A DNA stretch of 64,000 bases from an uncultured Oscillospiraceae bacterium (GTDB lineage Bacteria; Bacillota_A; Clostridia; Oscillospirales; Oscillospiraceae): NCBI GenBank assembly GCA_910579155.1, contig CAJTTS010000006.1, forward strand, positions 21,677-85,676, read 5' to 3'. Below the pieces are notes generated by a model. The model was given only the letters and a program-made list of their open reading frames with translations, was not told the DNA's origin and did no database searches. Below, piece by piece: positions 1 to 9,853 of the stretch (position 1 is its first letter; each line of letters opens with the position of its first letter). A program made the translations under genes and the position numbers.

Positions 1-14
1 AGCCGTTCGCTCAT
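1..14 (-). CDS. hisG: ATP phosphoribosyltransferase catalytic subunit, first codons only (partial)
   Basis: An ATG at 14-12 overlaps the hisZ stop codon in an ATGA junction and opens a frame beginning Met-Ser-Glu-Arg that leaves the window at base 1. HisZ is the regulatory partner of the short form of HisG, and the two genes are usually adjacent and often overlap. The identity is therefore inferred from context, since only four codons can be read. Confidence 0.5.
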
Positions 15-1177
15 AACGTCAGCCACCTCTCTCCCTCAGCCTCCAGCAGAAGCACCCGCACCGCTCCCTTCTCACGAGCCAGATTCATGGTGCTGTCCAA
101 CGTGCGGCAGGGAGACAGCTCACAGCTCCCCGCCGGCCGGCTATCCACCACCGCTAGCGCCCGTGAAAGCAGACCGGGCCCATAGTGGATGACTGCCTCC
201 AATTTCGGTGTCTCCACCGTGAGACAAGCACCCACCGCATCCACATCTATGGCGAAGCCAGTGGCCTCTGCCTTTCGGCCAAACTGCTCCATCAGACCGT
301 CATACCGGCCGCCGGACAGCACCGGCGCGCCTGCGCCCTCAGCATAGCCCCGAAATACCATACCGGTATAGTAATCCAACTGGTGGACCAAGCCCAGGTC
401 AAAACGGACGCAAATCCCGTACTCAGCAGCGGACAGCTCATCATATAGCCTCCGAAGGTAATCCAGGCTGTCGCATGGCCCGGCCAGCGCTTCCGCCTCG
501 TCCAGCACCTCTACCCCGCCGAACAGGTAGGGCAGACGCCGCAGGGCGGCATAAGCGGACTCCCCCCGGTAGGGTTCCAGCAGGTCGTTCAACAGGGCGA
601 AATTTTTGCCCTCAATGGCGGTGCGTAGCCGCTCCAGCCCCTCCTCCGGCATCTTCATCCGCCCCGCCAGCGCCCGATAGAACCCGGCGTGGCCCAGCTC
701 AATATGGAATTGCTTCAGGCCGCAACAGCGCAAAGCGTCCACCGCCATAGCCACCATTTCCAAATCAGCCTTTTCCCCTACCGCGCCAATCATCTCCACG
801 CCGCATTGGGCGATCTCATTGCTGCCACCCTGGTGGGCCTGTCCGGAACGGAACACGGTCTGATCGTAATACAGCCGCTGGGGCAGGGCCAGGTTTTTCA
901 GCTTCGTTGCCGCTACCCTTGCGATGGGGGCGGTGCAGTCCGGCCGCATGACCATGATTTTTCCCGAACGGTCGATGATTTTCAGCATGGATTCCTGGGG
1001 GATAGGGTTTCCGGATTGGACAAACAGGTCGTAAAACTCCACCTCAGGGGTGATGACCTCAGTGTAGCCCCGGCGGCGGAACAGCTCCACCAGAGCGGAC
1101 TGCACCTGGCGGCGTTCCAAGCACTCGGAGAACAACCTGTCACGGGTGCCCTCGGGGGTGTTGATGTGGATATTCAT
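11..1177 (-). CDS. hisZ: ATP phosphoribosyltransferase regulatory subunit HisZ
   Basis: This 388-residue protein resembles the class II histidyl-tRNA synthetase catalytic core but lacks the anticodon-binding domain. That is the HisZ architecture: with short HisG it forms the enzyme for the first step of histidine biosynthesis (ATP + PRPP) and confers feedback control. Visible motifs are PEGTRD near the N-terminus, RPDCTAPIAR, RLYYDQTVFR (motif 2 region) and LDYYTGMVF. I chose the ATG at 1177 over the upstream frame opening at 1246 because GGAGGC lies seven bases before it and the family begins close to the PEGTRD motif. The stop overlaps the next gene by four bases (ATGA), so hisZ and hisG are probably translationally coupled. 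Confidence 0.93.
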   Translation of the reverse strand: MNIHINTPEGTRDRLFSECLERRQVQSALVELFRRRGYTEVITPEVEFYDLFVQSGNPIPQESMLKIIDRSGKIMVMRPDCTAPIARVAATKLKNLALPQRLYYDQTVFRSGQAHQGGSNEIAQCGVEMIGAVGEKADLEMVAMAVDALRCCGLKQFHIELGHAGFYRALAGRMKMPEEGLERLRTAIEGKNFALLNDLLEPYRGESAYAALRRLPYLFGGVEVLDEAEALAGPCDSLDYLRRLYDELSAAEYGICVRFDLGLVHQLDYYTGMVFRGYAEGAGAPVLSGGRYDGLMEQFGRKAEATGFAIDVDAVGACLTVETPKLEAVIHYGPGLLSRALAVVDSRPAGSCELSPCRTLDSTMNLAREKGAVRVLLLEAEGERWLTL

Positions 1178-1217
1178 TGGGATAGCCTCCAAATTCTTTA
1201 GCTCGCTAACGCGATGA

Positions 1218-1246
1218 ATTATACCACATCCCCACCGCTCTGTCAA
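1218..1246 (-). promoter_or_regulatory. SigA-type promoter of the his operon
   Basis: On the minus strand TTGACA (1241-1246) and TATAAT (1218-1223) are separated by exactly 17 bases, a full match to the vegetative consensus. It lies about 40 bases upstream of the hisZ start and downstream of the NUDIX gene, so it separates the his operon from the long operon before it. Confidence 0.85.
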
Positions 1247-1265
1247 CCCCGAACAATTTAAATTG

Positions 1266-1751
1266 CTATTTCCAGTAGTTCAGCAATTCTTTGTCTATCA
1301 TAGAGACCCGCTCATTCCCTGCAATTTTACTGAGTAAAGCTACTTTTTTGATTTCATCTCGATCTATCCTCTGGGTCTCAATCGTTTGTAAATATTCTAT
1401 GGGCAGCGTCACCCCATACAGGCCGCCATACTCCTCATGCCATTCCGAATTAAAATATCCAGGGGCCAGACGATAGCGCGCCAGCCCAAGAAAACGGAAC
1501 TCGACGCCGTCAAGCCCCAATTCCTCCCAGCACTCCCGCAGAATACAATCGCGGAGCGTCTCCCCCTCTTCCCGGCAGCCGCCGAAAATTTCCCAGTCCT
1601 GCCGGTAGTTATTCCAGCCCATCAAATAGTCGTTTCCAACACTTACGACCAGAAGGCAGTGCGTGACGGGCCTATAGCTTAAATCCGCGCGATCTTCCCC
1701 GCATACGATGAAGTCAAGAAGCTCATTGCCCCTGTCATCCTTTAAAATCAT
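1266..1751 (-). CDS. NUDIX hydrolase
   Basis: A 161-residue protein with a complete Nudix box near residues 56-80: GCREEGE, seven residues, then RECWEELGL, matching Gx5Ex7REUxEExGU. The family hydrolyses nucleoside diphosphates linked to another moiety; the substrate cannot be read from sequence. It is the last gene of the long minus-strand operon, 18 bases downstream of polC. The ribosome site is weak (GGGATGG), so it may depend on coupling. No terminator is obvious before the his promoter. Confidence 0.88.
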   Translation of the reverse strand: MILKDDRGNELLDFIVCGEDRADLSYRPVTHCLLVVSVGNDYLMGWNNYRQDWEIFGGCREEGETLRDCILRECWEELGLDGVEFRFLGLARYRLAPGYFNSEWHEEYGGLYGVTLPIEYLQTIETQRIDRDEIKKVALLSKIAGNERVSMIDKELLNYWK

Positions 1752-1769
1752 CCCGTTCCATCCCTTTTC

Positions 1770-4700
1770 TTAAAACAGACTGAACTGACTGCTGTCCGGC
1801 AGATTCCCAAAGGCCCCCGCGTCCTTGAGCTGGGCTAAGTGGGTGCCAGACACCTTGGTGCAGGTCAGAGAAAACTCCTCAATGGATAAGAAGTCCTTCC
1901 CCTTCCGCTTTTCCACAATGTCATCTCCCACCGTCTCACCCAGGCCCGCTACCGAAGTGAAGGGCGGAATCAGTGCCTTCTTTTCCTCATCCACCAAAAA
2001 CTTCGTAGATTCGGAACGGCAAATATCCATTCGGGCAAAGGTGAATCCCCGGAGGTAGAACTCATAGCACACCTCCAGCGTGGTGAGCATGTCTTCCTCC
2101 ACCGCTGTGGGCCGGTCCTTTTTATCCTTGGCGTTCTTTTTGGCGTTGATCTCCGCCATCTTTCGCTTGACCACTTCCATTCCCCGGCACATGTACTTCT
2201 CATCAAAGGCCTTGGCCCGGATGGAGAAATAGGTGGCGTAAAACGCCAGCGGACGATGCACCTTGAACCAAGCAATGCGGAACGCCATCATAACGTAGGC
2301 CACCGCGTGGGCCTTGGGGAACAGATAGGCGATTTTAGCCAGCGAGTCGATGTACCACTCCGGCACATTGTGCTCTTTCATGGTCTCCACCCAACCGTCC
2401 TGGAAGCCGCCCTTTTTTACCTTGCCTTTTCGGACGGCCTCCATGATCTTGAACGCCAGTTTGGCATCCACCCCTTTGGAAATGAGATAGAGCATGATAT
2501 CGTCGCGGCACCCCACGCACTCCTGAGCTCCCGCCGTCCCGCTAATGATAAGGTCCCGGGCGTTGCCCAGCCACACGTCGGTGCCATGGGTAAAGCCGGA
2601 GATACGCAGCAGGGTATCGAACTGAACGGGCTGGGTCTCTTCCAGCACGCCGCGGGTAAAACTGGTGTTGAACTCCGGCACCGCCACCGCCCCCGTGGGC
2701 CCCAAAATCGGATCATTGGTGTAACCCAAGTACTCCGATGTGGTGAACAGGCTCATGGTTTTGGGGTCATCCAGGGAGATTTTTTGTGCGTCTACCCCCG
2801 TCAAATCCTCCAGCATCCGGATCATGGACGGATCATCGTGGCCCAACATATCCAACTTGAGCAAGTTGGACTCCATGGAGTGGTATTCAAAGTGCGTGGT
2901 GATGATGTCCGAATCCTTGTCGTCCGCCGGATGCTGAGCGGGGCAAAAGTCATAGATTTCCTTGTCTTGGGGAATGACCACCATGCCGCCGGGGTGTTGT
3001 CCGGTGGTGCGCTTGACCCCTTCACAACCCTTGGCCAGCCGCAGTACCTCCGCGAAGGGTACGTCCACCCGCCCTACTTGCTCCAGATATTTTTTGACAT
3101 AGCCGATGGCCGTCTTCTCCGCCACAGTGCCGATGGTTCCCGCGCGGAACACATGCTCCTTGCCGAACAGCTCGAAGGTGTATTTGTGGGCGCTGGACTG
3201 GTACTCGCCAGAAAAGTTTAGGTCGATGTCGGGCACCTTGTCCCCGCCAAACCCCAGGAAGGTCTCAAAGGGGATGTTGAAGCCATCCTTCTCGTAATCC
3301 GCGCCGCAGACCGGACACTTCATGTCCGGCATATCCGCGCCGCAGCCATAGGGATGGGCGGGGTCCTGGGCGTAGTCGAAATCGGCGTGCTTGCAATTTG
3401 GGCAGCGGTAGTGGGCGGGCAGGGAGTTCACCTCGGTAATACCCGACATAAACGCCACCAAAGACGAGCCCACCGACCCACGAGAGCCCACCAAATAGCC
3501 ATGCTCCAGGGAGTTCTGAACCAGCTTTTGGGCTGACATATAGATGACATCATATTTACAACGGATGATGTCCACCAACTCCGCATTGATGCGGTCCACC
3601 ACGATCTGAGGCGGATGATCGCCGTAAAGGGAATGAGCCTTACCCCACACCAAATCTTTCAGTTCACCATCGGAATTCTCCAATTTTGGGGCGAAAAGTC
3701 CATCCGGCAGGGGCCGCACGTTGTCGCACCAGTCCGCGATCAGCGTGGGGTTGTCCACCACCACCTCATGGGCCTTGTCTTTGCCCAGATAGGAGAACTC
3801 CTCCAGCATTTCGTCAGTGGTACGAAAATAAAGCGGGTTGGGCTGATCTGCGTCCTCAAACTCCTTAGCCGCCAGCAAAATATGGCGATAGATCTCATCC
3901 TCAGGTTCCATAAAATGGACGTCCCCCGTGGCGCACACCGGCTTGCCCAGCCGTTCCCCCAGCGCCACCACCCGGCGGTTGAAGGCCCGGAGGTCCTCCC
4001 TGTCCCGGGCAATACACTTACCTTCCTTATCGGGGCGGAGCATATAGGCATTGTTGGACAGCGGCTGAATCTCCAGGTAATCATACCAGGCCGCGATGCG
4101 CTCCAGCTCCCGGTCGTCCTTTCCGTCGATCACCGCCCGAAACAGCTCCCCCGCCTCGCAGGCGGACCCAATGATAAGCCCCTCCCGGTTCTCGTCCACC
4201 AGGGATTTGGGCATGATGGGGAAACGGTTAAAATGATCCAAATGGGCCTTGGACACCAATTTATAAAGATTACGCAGGCCGGTCTGATTCTTTGCGAGGA
4301 TAATCAGGTGGTACGGGGACCGCCGTCCACGACCGCCCCTTTTTTTTCCTGCGAACACCCGGTTAATTTGCGCAGCCCTTTCAACGTTCTGTTTCCGGAG
4401 CATGGAAATCAAGGCGACCAGAATCAGGCCGCAGGTTTCCGCATCGTCAAAGGCCCGGTGGTGCTGGAACGGCGGCAGGCCCAGCGCATTGGCCACCGTA
4501 TCCAGTTTGTGGTTGGGCAGCTTGGGACACAGATACTGAGCCAGCACAAGGGTATCGAAGTACAGCGGGTCAAACCGGCGGCCGGAACGGGCGCAGTATT
4601 CCCGGACGAAACCGGTGTCAAACGCCGCATTGTGGGCGCACAGAGGCAGGTCTCCCGCCCAATCCAGAAACGCATCCACCGCCTCTGCCGGATTGGGCGC

Positions 4701-5999
4701 ACCCTTCAGCAGCTCGTCGGTGATTCCGGTAAGGGACACGGTTTTTGCGCTGAGAGGGTGCCCTGGCTGGGCAAAGGACGTAAACTTGTCCACCACTTCC
4801 CCGCCCCGGATACGTACCGCGCCGATCTCAATGATGGCGTCGGTCTTTGTGTCCAGGCCGGTGGTCTCCAGGTCAAAGGCCACGAACTCTCCATCCAACG
4901 GCATATCCCCTGGGCCGTGGACCGGCGTGAGCTCGTCCACGTCGTTTTGGTAGTACGCCTCCACGCCGTACAACACCTTGATCTTCTCTCCCCGACCGGA
5001 GGCGTTATAAGCGTCCGGAAAGGACTGAACCACCCCGTGGTCGGTGATGGCGATGGCTGGATGTCCCCACTCGATAGCCTTCTTCACGACCTCTTTTGTG
5101 TCGCAAAGCGCGTCCATCTGAGACATTTTGGTATGTAAATGCAGTTCCACCCGCTTTTCTGGGACGGTATCCTTCCGCCCATCCGGTTTTGGAACCTCAG
5201 CAATGCCATAGGGCTCCAGCACCAAATCGTTGTTTTCAAACTTGCCCAGATTGGGCCTTCCCTGAATTTGGAGGCACTGGCCCTTTTTCACCTGTTCGAT
5301 GATAGGCTTGGCCTCTTCCGCCTCCATATATTTGGTAACCCGGATGGAGCTGGTGAAGTCGGTGATGTCGAAGCACACCGCCCAGGACTTCCGCCGGGGA
5401 AACTCCCGGTGCTCCACATTGAATACCTCGCCCTCCACCAGTACCCCGCTCATGTCCAATGTAAGCTCACGGAGGGGAGTCGGCTTTTTCTTGGCGGTGA
5501 TTCTTCCGTAAATTACCTTTTCGCGCTTCTTTTTTCCGCTGCCGCCAGCCGGGGCCGAGGCTCCCTTTCCCATCAGCTTCCGGCGCATCGCCTTCATCTG
5601 AGATTCCAAGTCTTGGGAAGGCTCTTTCCTAGGGACTTGGGTCTCCGTCGCGGCCTCAGTCTTTTTTACCCCTGGTTCCGGCACGGGCCTTTCTGCTGGC
5701 CCCGGTACGGTTTTTCCCTCGTGATGGTGCTTTTCCTCCTCCGTTTTTTCCGGTTCACCGGCCTGAGGCTGGTCCACCGCCACCGTGGCCGCGTTGAGCC
5801 CAAACGCCTGCTTCAATCCATCCGCCGCCTGGGACAGGATATCCTGAGACACCACGGCGCCGTTGGCAATCACCTCCATGGCCCGCTGGGCCTTGAGCAC
5901 CCGCACCCGAACAGGATAGCTCCCTAAAGCTGCCAAAACCCCTTCCGGGAAGGGGCAGTTGGCAAAGGTCTGTTGAAATGTTGGCATACCAGCCGTCAT
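1770..5999 (-). CDS. polC: DNA polymerase III alpha subunit, Gram-positive type (PolC)
   Basis: This 1409-residue replicative polymerase has the PolC layout. After a poorly conserved, charged N-terminal region there is an OB fold (about 175-275) and a PHP domain starting at HLHTKMSQMD (near 286). The PHP domain is interrupted by a 3'-5' exonuclease of the DnaQ type (about 370-540) with the ExoI motif FDLETTGLD. The zinc-binding CPNC...CPVC pairs lie near 868-895, followed by the palm with PDIDLNFSGEYQ near 923. Length is normal for PolC (about 1400-1450). The intrinsic exonuclease makes it a self-proofreading leading-strand enzyme. It sits 12 bases downstream of a GNAT gene in the pyrH-to-NUDIX operon. 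The start is at 5999, in the spacer after the GNAT stop. Confidence 0.98.
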   Translation of the reverse strand: MTAGMPTFQQTFANCPFPEGVLAALGSYPVRVRVLKAQRAMEVIANGAVVSQDILSQAADGLKQAFGLNAATVAVDQPQAGEPEKTEEEKHHHEGKTVPGPAERPVPEPGVKKTEAATETQVPRKEPSQDLESQMKAMRRKLMGKGASAPAGGSGKKKREKVIYGRITAKKKPTPLRELTLDMSGVLVEGEVFNVEHREFPRRKSWAVCFDITDFTSSIRVTKYMEAEEAKPIIEQVKKGQCLQIQGRPNLGKFENNDLVLEPYGIAEVPKPDGRKDTVPEKRVELHLHTKMSQMDALCDTKEVVKKAIEWGHPAIAITDHGVVQSFPDAYNASGRGEKIKVLYGVEAYYQNDVDELTPVHGPGDMPLDGEFVAFDLETTGLDTKTDAIIEIGAVRIRGGEVVDKFTSFAQPGHPLSAKTVSLTGITDELLKGAPNPAEAVDAFLDWAGDLPLCAHNAAFDTGFVREYCARSGRRFDPLYFDTLVLAQYLCPKLPNHKLDTVANALGLPPFQHHRAFDDAETCGLILVALISMLRKQNVERAAQINRVFAGKKRGGRGRRSPYHLIILAKNQTGLRNLYKLVSKAHLDHFNRFPIMPKSLVDENREGLIIGSACEAGELFRAVIDGKDDRELERIAAWYDYLEIQPLSNNAYMLRPDKEGKCIARDREDLRAFNRRVVALGERLGKPVCATGDVHFMEPEDEIYRHILLAAKEFEDADQPNPLYFRTTDEMLEEFSYLGKDKAHEVVVDNPTLIADWCDNVRPLPDGLFAPKLENSDGELKDLVWGKAHSLYGDHPPQIVVDRINAELVDIIRCKYDVIYMSAQKLVQNSLEHGYLVGSRGSVGSSLVAFMSGITEVNSLPAHYRCPNCKHADFDYAQDPAHPYGCGADMPDMKCPVCGADYEKDGFNIPFETFLGFGGDKVPDIDLNFSGEYQSSAHKYTFELFGKEHVFRAGTIGTVAEKTAIGYVKKYLEQVGRVDVPFAEVLRLAKGCEGVKRTTGQHPGGMVVIPQDKEIYDFCPAQHPADDKDSDIITTHFEYHSMESNLLKLDMLGHDDPSMIRMLEDLTGVDAQKISLDDPKTMSLFTTSEYLGYTNDPILGPTGAVAVPEFNTSFTRGVLEETQPVQFDTLLRISGFTHGTDVWLGNARDLIISGTAGAQECVGCRDDIMLYLISKGVDAKLAFKIMEAVRKGKVKKGGFQDGWVETMKEHNVPEWYIDSLAKIAYLFPKAHAVAYVMMAFRIAWFKVHRPLAFYATYFSIRAKAFDEKYMCRGMEVVKRKMAEINAKKNAKDKKDRPTAVEEDMLTTLEVCYEFYLRGFTFARMDICRSESTKFLVDEEKKALIPPFTSVAGLGETVGDDIVEKRKGKDFLSIEEFSLTCTKVSGTHLAQLKDAGAFGNLPDSSQFSLF

Positions 6000-6011
6000 A
6001 TGTCTCTCTCC

Positions 6012-6563
6012 CTATCTATCGCCGGCTTCAATGGCATAGCAGGCGCAGTCACACTCGCCCTGGTTGTTCCGGTTCGCCTTTTCCTGAATCTCCTCAAACT
6101 TCATGCCGCACTTGCGCATAACGCCGCCGGAATGGGGGTTGTTCACGTCATGGCGGGCCACAATCCGCTCCACCCCCACCCGGTCGAACAGGAAATCAAT
6201 CACCGCGCCCAGCGCCTCGGACATGATCCCCTGATGCCACCAGCGACTACCCATGCAGTAGCCGATCTCCGGGCTATCCCCATTCTCACGCCAGTGGCAC
6301 ACATCGATGCTCCCGATGGGCTGAGGGCCGTTTTCCTTTAAAACAATCGCCCATCTGTAACAGTCATCCTTTGAATACTGAGGGACCCACTCCTCCAGTA
6401 TTTTCCTGGTCACCGACACATCGCTGTGGGTAGGCCACGTTAAATATTTTGTCACTTCTGCGTCACCGGCCCAGTTATCAAACATGGCCTGGGCGTCCGA
6501 CAGATCAAACCGGCGCAAAACCAGCCTCTCAGTCTCTATGTACTGTGCTCCAACATGGTTCAT
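6012..6563 (-). CDS. GNAT-family N-acetyltransferase (RimJ/RimL type)
   Basis: A 183-residue protein opening with TERLVLRRFDLSDAQAMFDNW, the typical N-terminal strand of the RimJ/RimL/ribosomal-protein acetyltransferase branch. It also has the GYCMGSRWWHQGIMSEALGAV acetyl-CoA-binding segment and ARHDVNNPHSGGVMRKCGMK near the C-terminus. It probably transfers acetyl from acetyl-CoA to an amino group, but the substrate is unknown. It is located between ispG (12-base gap) and polC (12-base gap), so it is co-transcribed with them, with no evident functional link. Confidence 0.88.
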   Translation of the reverse strand: MNHVGAQYIETERLVLRRFDLSDAQAMFDNWAGDAEVTKYLTWPTHSDVSVTRKILEEWVPQYSKDDCYRWAIVLKENGPQPIGSIDVCHWRENGDSPEIGYCMGSRWWHQGIMSEALGAVIDFLFDRVGVERIVARHDVNNPHSGGVMRKCGMKFEEIQEKANRNNQGECDCACYAIEAGDR

Positions 6564-6575
6564 GATGTTCTCCCC

Positions 6576-7613
6576 CTATAATTCTTCGATCAGCCTCATC
6601 AGCCCAGGCACCAACTGATCCTCAGGCACCTTGTCCACAATCTGGCCGCGCTTGAACAGCACGCCCTCGCCTTTGCCACCTGCCAGCCCCACATCTGCGT
6701 GGCTGGCTTCGCCGGGGCCATTGACCACACACCCCATCACCGCCACGGTGACGGGCTTGTCCACACCCTTTAAAAGCTCCTCCACCTGCCTGGCCATGGG
6801 GATCAGGTCGATCTGGGTTCGCCCGCAGGTGGGGCAGGAGATCAACTCCGGCCCCTCCCGGCGCAGGCCGATGGCTTTCAGGATTTTCCGGGCAGCATAG
6901 ACCTCCTCCACCGGGTCGGCGGTGAGGCTTACCCGGAGAGTATCCCCGATCCCCAACGCCAGCAGCCCGCCGATGCCCGTTGCTGCCTTCAGCTCACCGA
7001 TTTCCCGTGTCCCCGCCTCGGTAACGCCCAAATGCAAAGGATAGTCGTACTGCTCCGCCATCAACTGGTAGGCACGCATGGTGGTCGGCACGGAGGAGGT
7101 TTTCAGCGACACGCAAATGTCTTCGAAGCCGTATCGTTCCAGTAGCTTGATGTGCCCCAGGGCGCTCTCCACCATAGCCTCCGGGGCAGGGCCGCCATAT
7201 TTGGCCAGCAGTTCCTTTTCCAGCGACCCGCCGTTTACCCCCACCCGGATGGGGATGTCGCGTTCCTTGCAGGTCCTGGCCACCGCTTCCACCCGTTCCG
7301 GTGCGCCGATGTTGCCCGGATTGATACGGATTTTGTCGATCCCCTGCTCTGCCGCCTCCAAGGCAAGACGGTAGTCAAAATGGATATCCGCCACCAGCGG
7401 CACAGGGCTGCCCGCTACCAGCGCTCCGACGGCTGCAGCCGCTCTCATGTCGGGCACCGCCACCCGGACAATGTCGCACCCTGCCGCAGCCAACATTCTG
7501 ATTTGGGAGAGGGTGGCTTCCACATCATGGGTGGGCGTGTTTGTCATGGACTGGATGGAAACAGGAGCGCCCCCGCCGATGGGGACGCCTCCCACACTGA
7601 TCTGTCTGCTCAT
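6576..7613 (-). CDS. ispG: 4-hydroxy-3-methylbut-2-enyl diphosphate synthase (IspG/GcpE)
   Basis: This 345-residue enzyme of the MEP isoprenoid pathway reductively converts MEcPP to HMBPP using a [4Fe-4S] cluster. The N-terminal TIM barrel starts with VSIQSMTNTPTHDVEAT and includes RINPGNIG. The C-terminal iron-sulfur domain shows CPTCGR and MGCVVNGPGE, which supply the three conserved cysteines. The start at 7613 is preferred to the frame opening at 7649 because AGGTG precedes it and family members begin at this point. It follows rseP by 13 bases. Clustering with dxr and uppS places two MEP steps and a prenyl-chain consumer in one operon. Confidence 0.97.
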   Translation of the reverse strand: MSRQISVGGVPIGGGAPVSIQSMTNTPTHDVEATLSQIRMLAAAGCDIVRVAVPDMRAAAAVGALVAGSPVPLVADIHFDYRLALEAAEQGIDKIRINPGNIGAPERVEAVARTCKERDIPIRVGVNGGSLEKELLAKYGGPAPEAMVESALGHIKLLERYGFEDICVSLKTSSVPTTMRAYQLMAEQYDYPLHLGVTEAGTREIGELKAATGIGGLLALGIGDTLRVSLTADPVEEVYAARKILKAIGLRREGPELISCPTCGRTQIDLIPMARQVEELLKGVDKPVTVAVMGCVVNGPGEASHADVGLAGGKGEGVLFKRGQIVDKVPEDQLVPGLMRLIEEL

Positions 7614-7626
7614 TGTAAACACCTGC

Positions 7627-8703
7627 CTAAGCGAAAATATTCCACACATCGTGCAGGGCCACCGCCGCCATCAACGCGAGCAGTACCACAAATGCTCCGG
7701 CATGGACATAGCCCTCATATTTCTCCGGGATACGGCGGCGGCTCACCGCATAAATCACCCCGTTGAGCAAAACAAAAAAGATACGCCCGCCGTCCAGCGC
7801 CGGAATAGGCAGCAAGTTCATCACCGCCAGATTGACGGCAATGAGCGCCATAAAATAGAGCACCTGCCACACACCCATGACCACCGTTTTCGATTGGGAG
7901 CCCACCTCGGATACCACATCCACCACACCGATGACCCCGGACAGCTCGGATACCGCCACCCGTCCCGTCACCAGGTCGCCCAAACTCATCCAGACGATGC
8001 GCACAAAATAGCAGGTCTGGGCAAAGCCCTGGCCGATCCGCTCCGGGATGGACAGCTCATCTACCTGGCCGAAAACCAAGCCGAAGCCGTGGTATTGTCT
8101 ACCCTCAAACTCGTAGTCGTAACGGCCCAAGGGAAAATCATTCAGCGTGACACGCTCTCCGTCCCGCAACACCACCAGATCGATGCCGTTTCCATCGTTC
8201 CGGGAGAAGTAGGTCTGCATATCGGCATACAGCCAGATTCCGTGACCGTCCACCTCAACAATGCGGTCGCCTACCAGGAGGCCATCCGCACCTTCATGCT
8301 GAAAGCCATCGATAAACTGGGTGATGACAGGCGCCCGCACCTGGCTGACTCCCAAAAACAGCGCCACCGCAATTACCAGGCCCAGCAAAAAGTTCATAAA
8401 TGACCCGGCGCACAGGATGATGATCTTCTTCCACCCCGCCTGACGGGCAAAGGCTCTGGGGTCGCCGGTATCCTCATCCTCCCCCTCCATGGCGCAATAG
8501 CCACCAATGGGGAACGCACGCAAGCTGTAAAGGGTTTCTCTTTTCTGCTTGCTCCACAGAAGGGGGCCCATGCCGATGGCAAACTCGTTTACCTTCACGC
8601 CCAACAACTTTGCGGTGAAAAAGTGTCCAAACTCGTGGATGGCAATGAGGATGCCAAACAACAGAATTGCCAGCAGGACATAAAGAAATCTCGCCAAGAT
8701 CAA
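7627..8703 (-). CDS. rseP: Site-2 intramembrane zinc metalloprotease RseP
   Basis: A 358-residue M50-family membrane protease. HEFGH in the first membrane segment supplies the zinc ligands and catalytic Glu. A PDZ-like domain lies in the middle (VGDRIVEVDGHGI region), and the third motif NLLPIPALDGGR near residue 285 provides the last zinc ligand. In Firmicutes this enzyme (RasP/YluC) clips anti-sigma factors and remnant signal peptides inside the membrane. It starts one base after the dxr stop, and the dxr-rseP-ispG order is common in clostridia. Length is typical. Confidence 0.96.
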   Translation of the reverse strand: MILARFLYVLLAILLFGILIAIHEFGHFFTAKLLGVKVNEFAIGMGPLLWSKQKRETLYSLRAFPIGGYCAMEGEDEDTGDPRAFARQAGWKKIIILCAGSFMNFLLGLVIAVALFLGVSQVRAPVITQFIDGFQHEGADGLLVGDRIVEVDGHGIWLYADMQTYFSRNDGNGIDLVVLRDGERVTLNDFPLGRYDYEFEGRQYHGFGLVFGQVDELSIPERIGQGFAQTCYFVRIVWMSLGDLVTGRVAVSELSGVIGVVDVVSEVGSQSKTVVMGVWQVLYFMALIAVNLAVMNLLPIPALDGGRIFFVLLNGVIYAVSRRRIPEKYEGYVHAGAFVVLLALMAAVALHDVWNIFA

Positions 8704-8704
8704 G

Positions 8705-9853
8705 TCACCTCACAGATTCATAAACCGCCTCGCGAGCGGCGCGATCAGCGTCCAGAATGTCATCCAGGCCGGGAGCCGCCAGCGTGGGCACCCGGCTCAA
8801 AGCAACCTCTACCAGCCTGGGAATATCCAGGAAAGCGATTTTGTCTTCCAGGAAGAGGGCCACCGCCGCCTCGTTGGCGCCGTTGAGGATGGCGGTGGAC
8901 GTGCCCCCTTTCTCAGCGCACTCCAACGCCAGCCCCAGACACCGGAAGGTCTCCGGATCCGGTTTTTGGAAGGTCAGCGGTGGGCAGACCAATAAGTCCA
9001 GCGCCTTAGCCGGCCCTGCCATCCGTTCCGGCCAGGTAAGGGCGTACTGGATGGGCAAGCACATATCCGCGCTGCCTAACTGAGCCAGAATCGCCCCGTC
9101 CTCAAATTCCACCAGAGAGTGGACGATGCTCTCCCGATGCACCACAATCTGAATGCGCTCCGGGGGCATGGCGTACAGCCGCATGGCCTCAATGAACTCC
9201 AGTCCCTTATTCATCAGGGTAGCGGAGTCAATGGTAATTTTCGCCCCCATGGCCCAGTTTGGGTGTTTCAGCGCTTGCTCTTTTGTGACAAGGAAAAGTT
9301 CTTTACTGTCCTTTCCATAGAAGGGCCCACCGGAGGCGGTGATGATAAGCCGCCGCACCTCGCCCCGATTTTTGCACCCTTGCAGGCATTGGAAGATAGC
9401 GGAGTGCTCCGAATCCACGGGAACGATCTCCGCACCTTTTTCCTTTGCCCGCGCCATCACCAGCTCCCCGGCGCAAACCAAGGTTTCCTTGTTTGCCAAA
9501 GCAATCCGCTTACCGCAATCAATGGCGGCAAGGGTGGGTTTCAGCCCCGCTATCCCCACAACGGCGATGACCGCCGTGGCCGCCTCGGGCAAGGAAGCAG
9601 CCTCCAGCAATCCCGCTTCCCCTGCCAGCACCTTGACCCCGGTGTCCGCCAGCCGTACCCGCAGATCGGCCGCAGCCCTTTCATCCACCGCCACCGCCAT
9701 CTGCGGCCTGAACTGCCGGGCCTGGGCCTCGGCCAGCTCCACGCTTTGGTTCACCGCGATGGCGGCCACATCATAACCGCAGACCTCGGCCACTTTCAGC
9801 GTCTGTCGCCCAATGGAACCGCTGGAGCCTAACACAGAAATTGTCCGCTTCAT
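8705..9853 (-). CDS. dxr: 1-deoxy-D-xylulose 5-phosphate reductoisomerase
   Basis: A 382-residue enzyme of the second MEP-pathway step (DXP to MEP, NADPH and divalent metal). The N-terminal Rossmann motif SVLGSSGSIGRQTL binds NADPH, ALANKETLV follows, and the metal-site segment PVDSEHSAIFQCLQG is intact, as are ITASGGPF and HPNWAMGAKITIDSATLMNK. Length is normal (about 380-400). The start overlaps the cdsA stop by four bases (ATGA), so the two are probably coupled. Confidence 0.97.
   Translation of the reverse strand: MKRTISVLGSSGSIGRQTLKVAEVCGYDVAAIAVNQSVELAEAQARQFRPQMAVAVDERAAADLRVRLADTGVKVLAGEAGLLEAASLPEAATAVIAVVGIAGLKPTLAAIDCGKRIALANKETLVCAGELVMARAKEKGAEIVPVDSEHSAIFQCLQGCKNRGEVRRLIITASGGPFYGKDSKELFLVTKEQALKHPNWAMGAKITIDSATLMNKGLEFIEAMRLYAMPPERIQIVVHRESIVHSLVEFEDGAILAQLGSADMCLPIQYALTWPERMAGPAKALDLLVCPPLTFQKPDPETFRCLGLALECAEKGGTSTAILNGANEAAVALFLEDKIAFLDIPRLVEVALSRVPTLAAPGLDDILDADRAAREAVYESVR

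Noticed and set aside
2256..5927. Several long plus-strand open frames opposite polC (321, 507 and 262 codons)
   Set aside because: They mirror a clear PolC in GC-rich DNA, lack ribosome sites and resemble no protein family.
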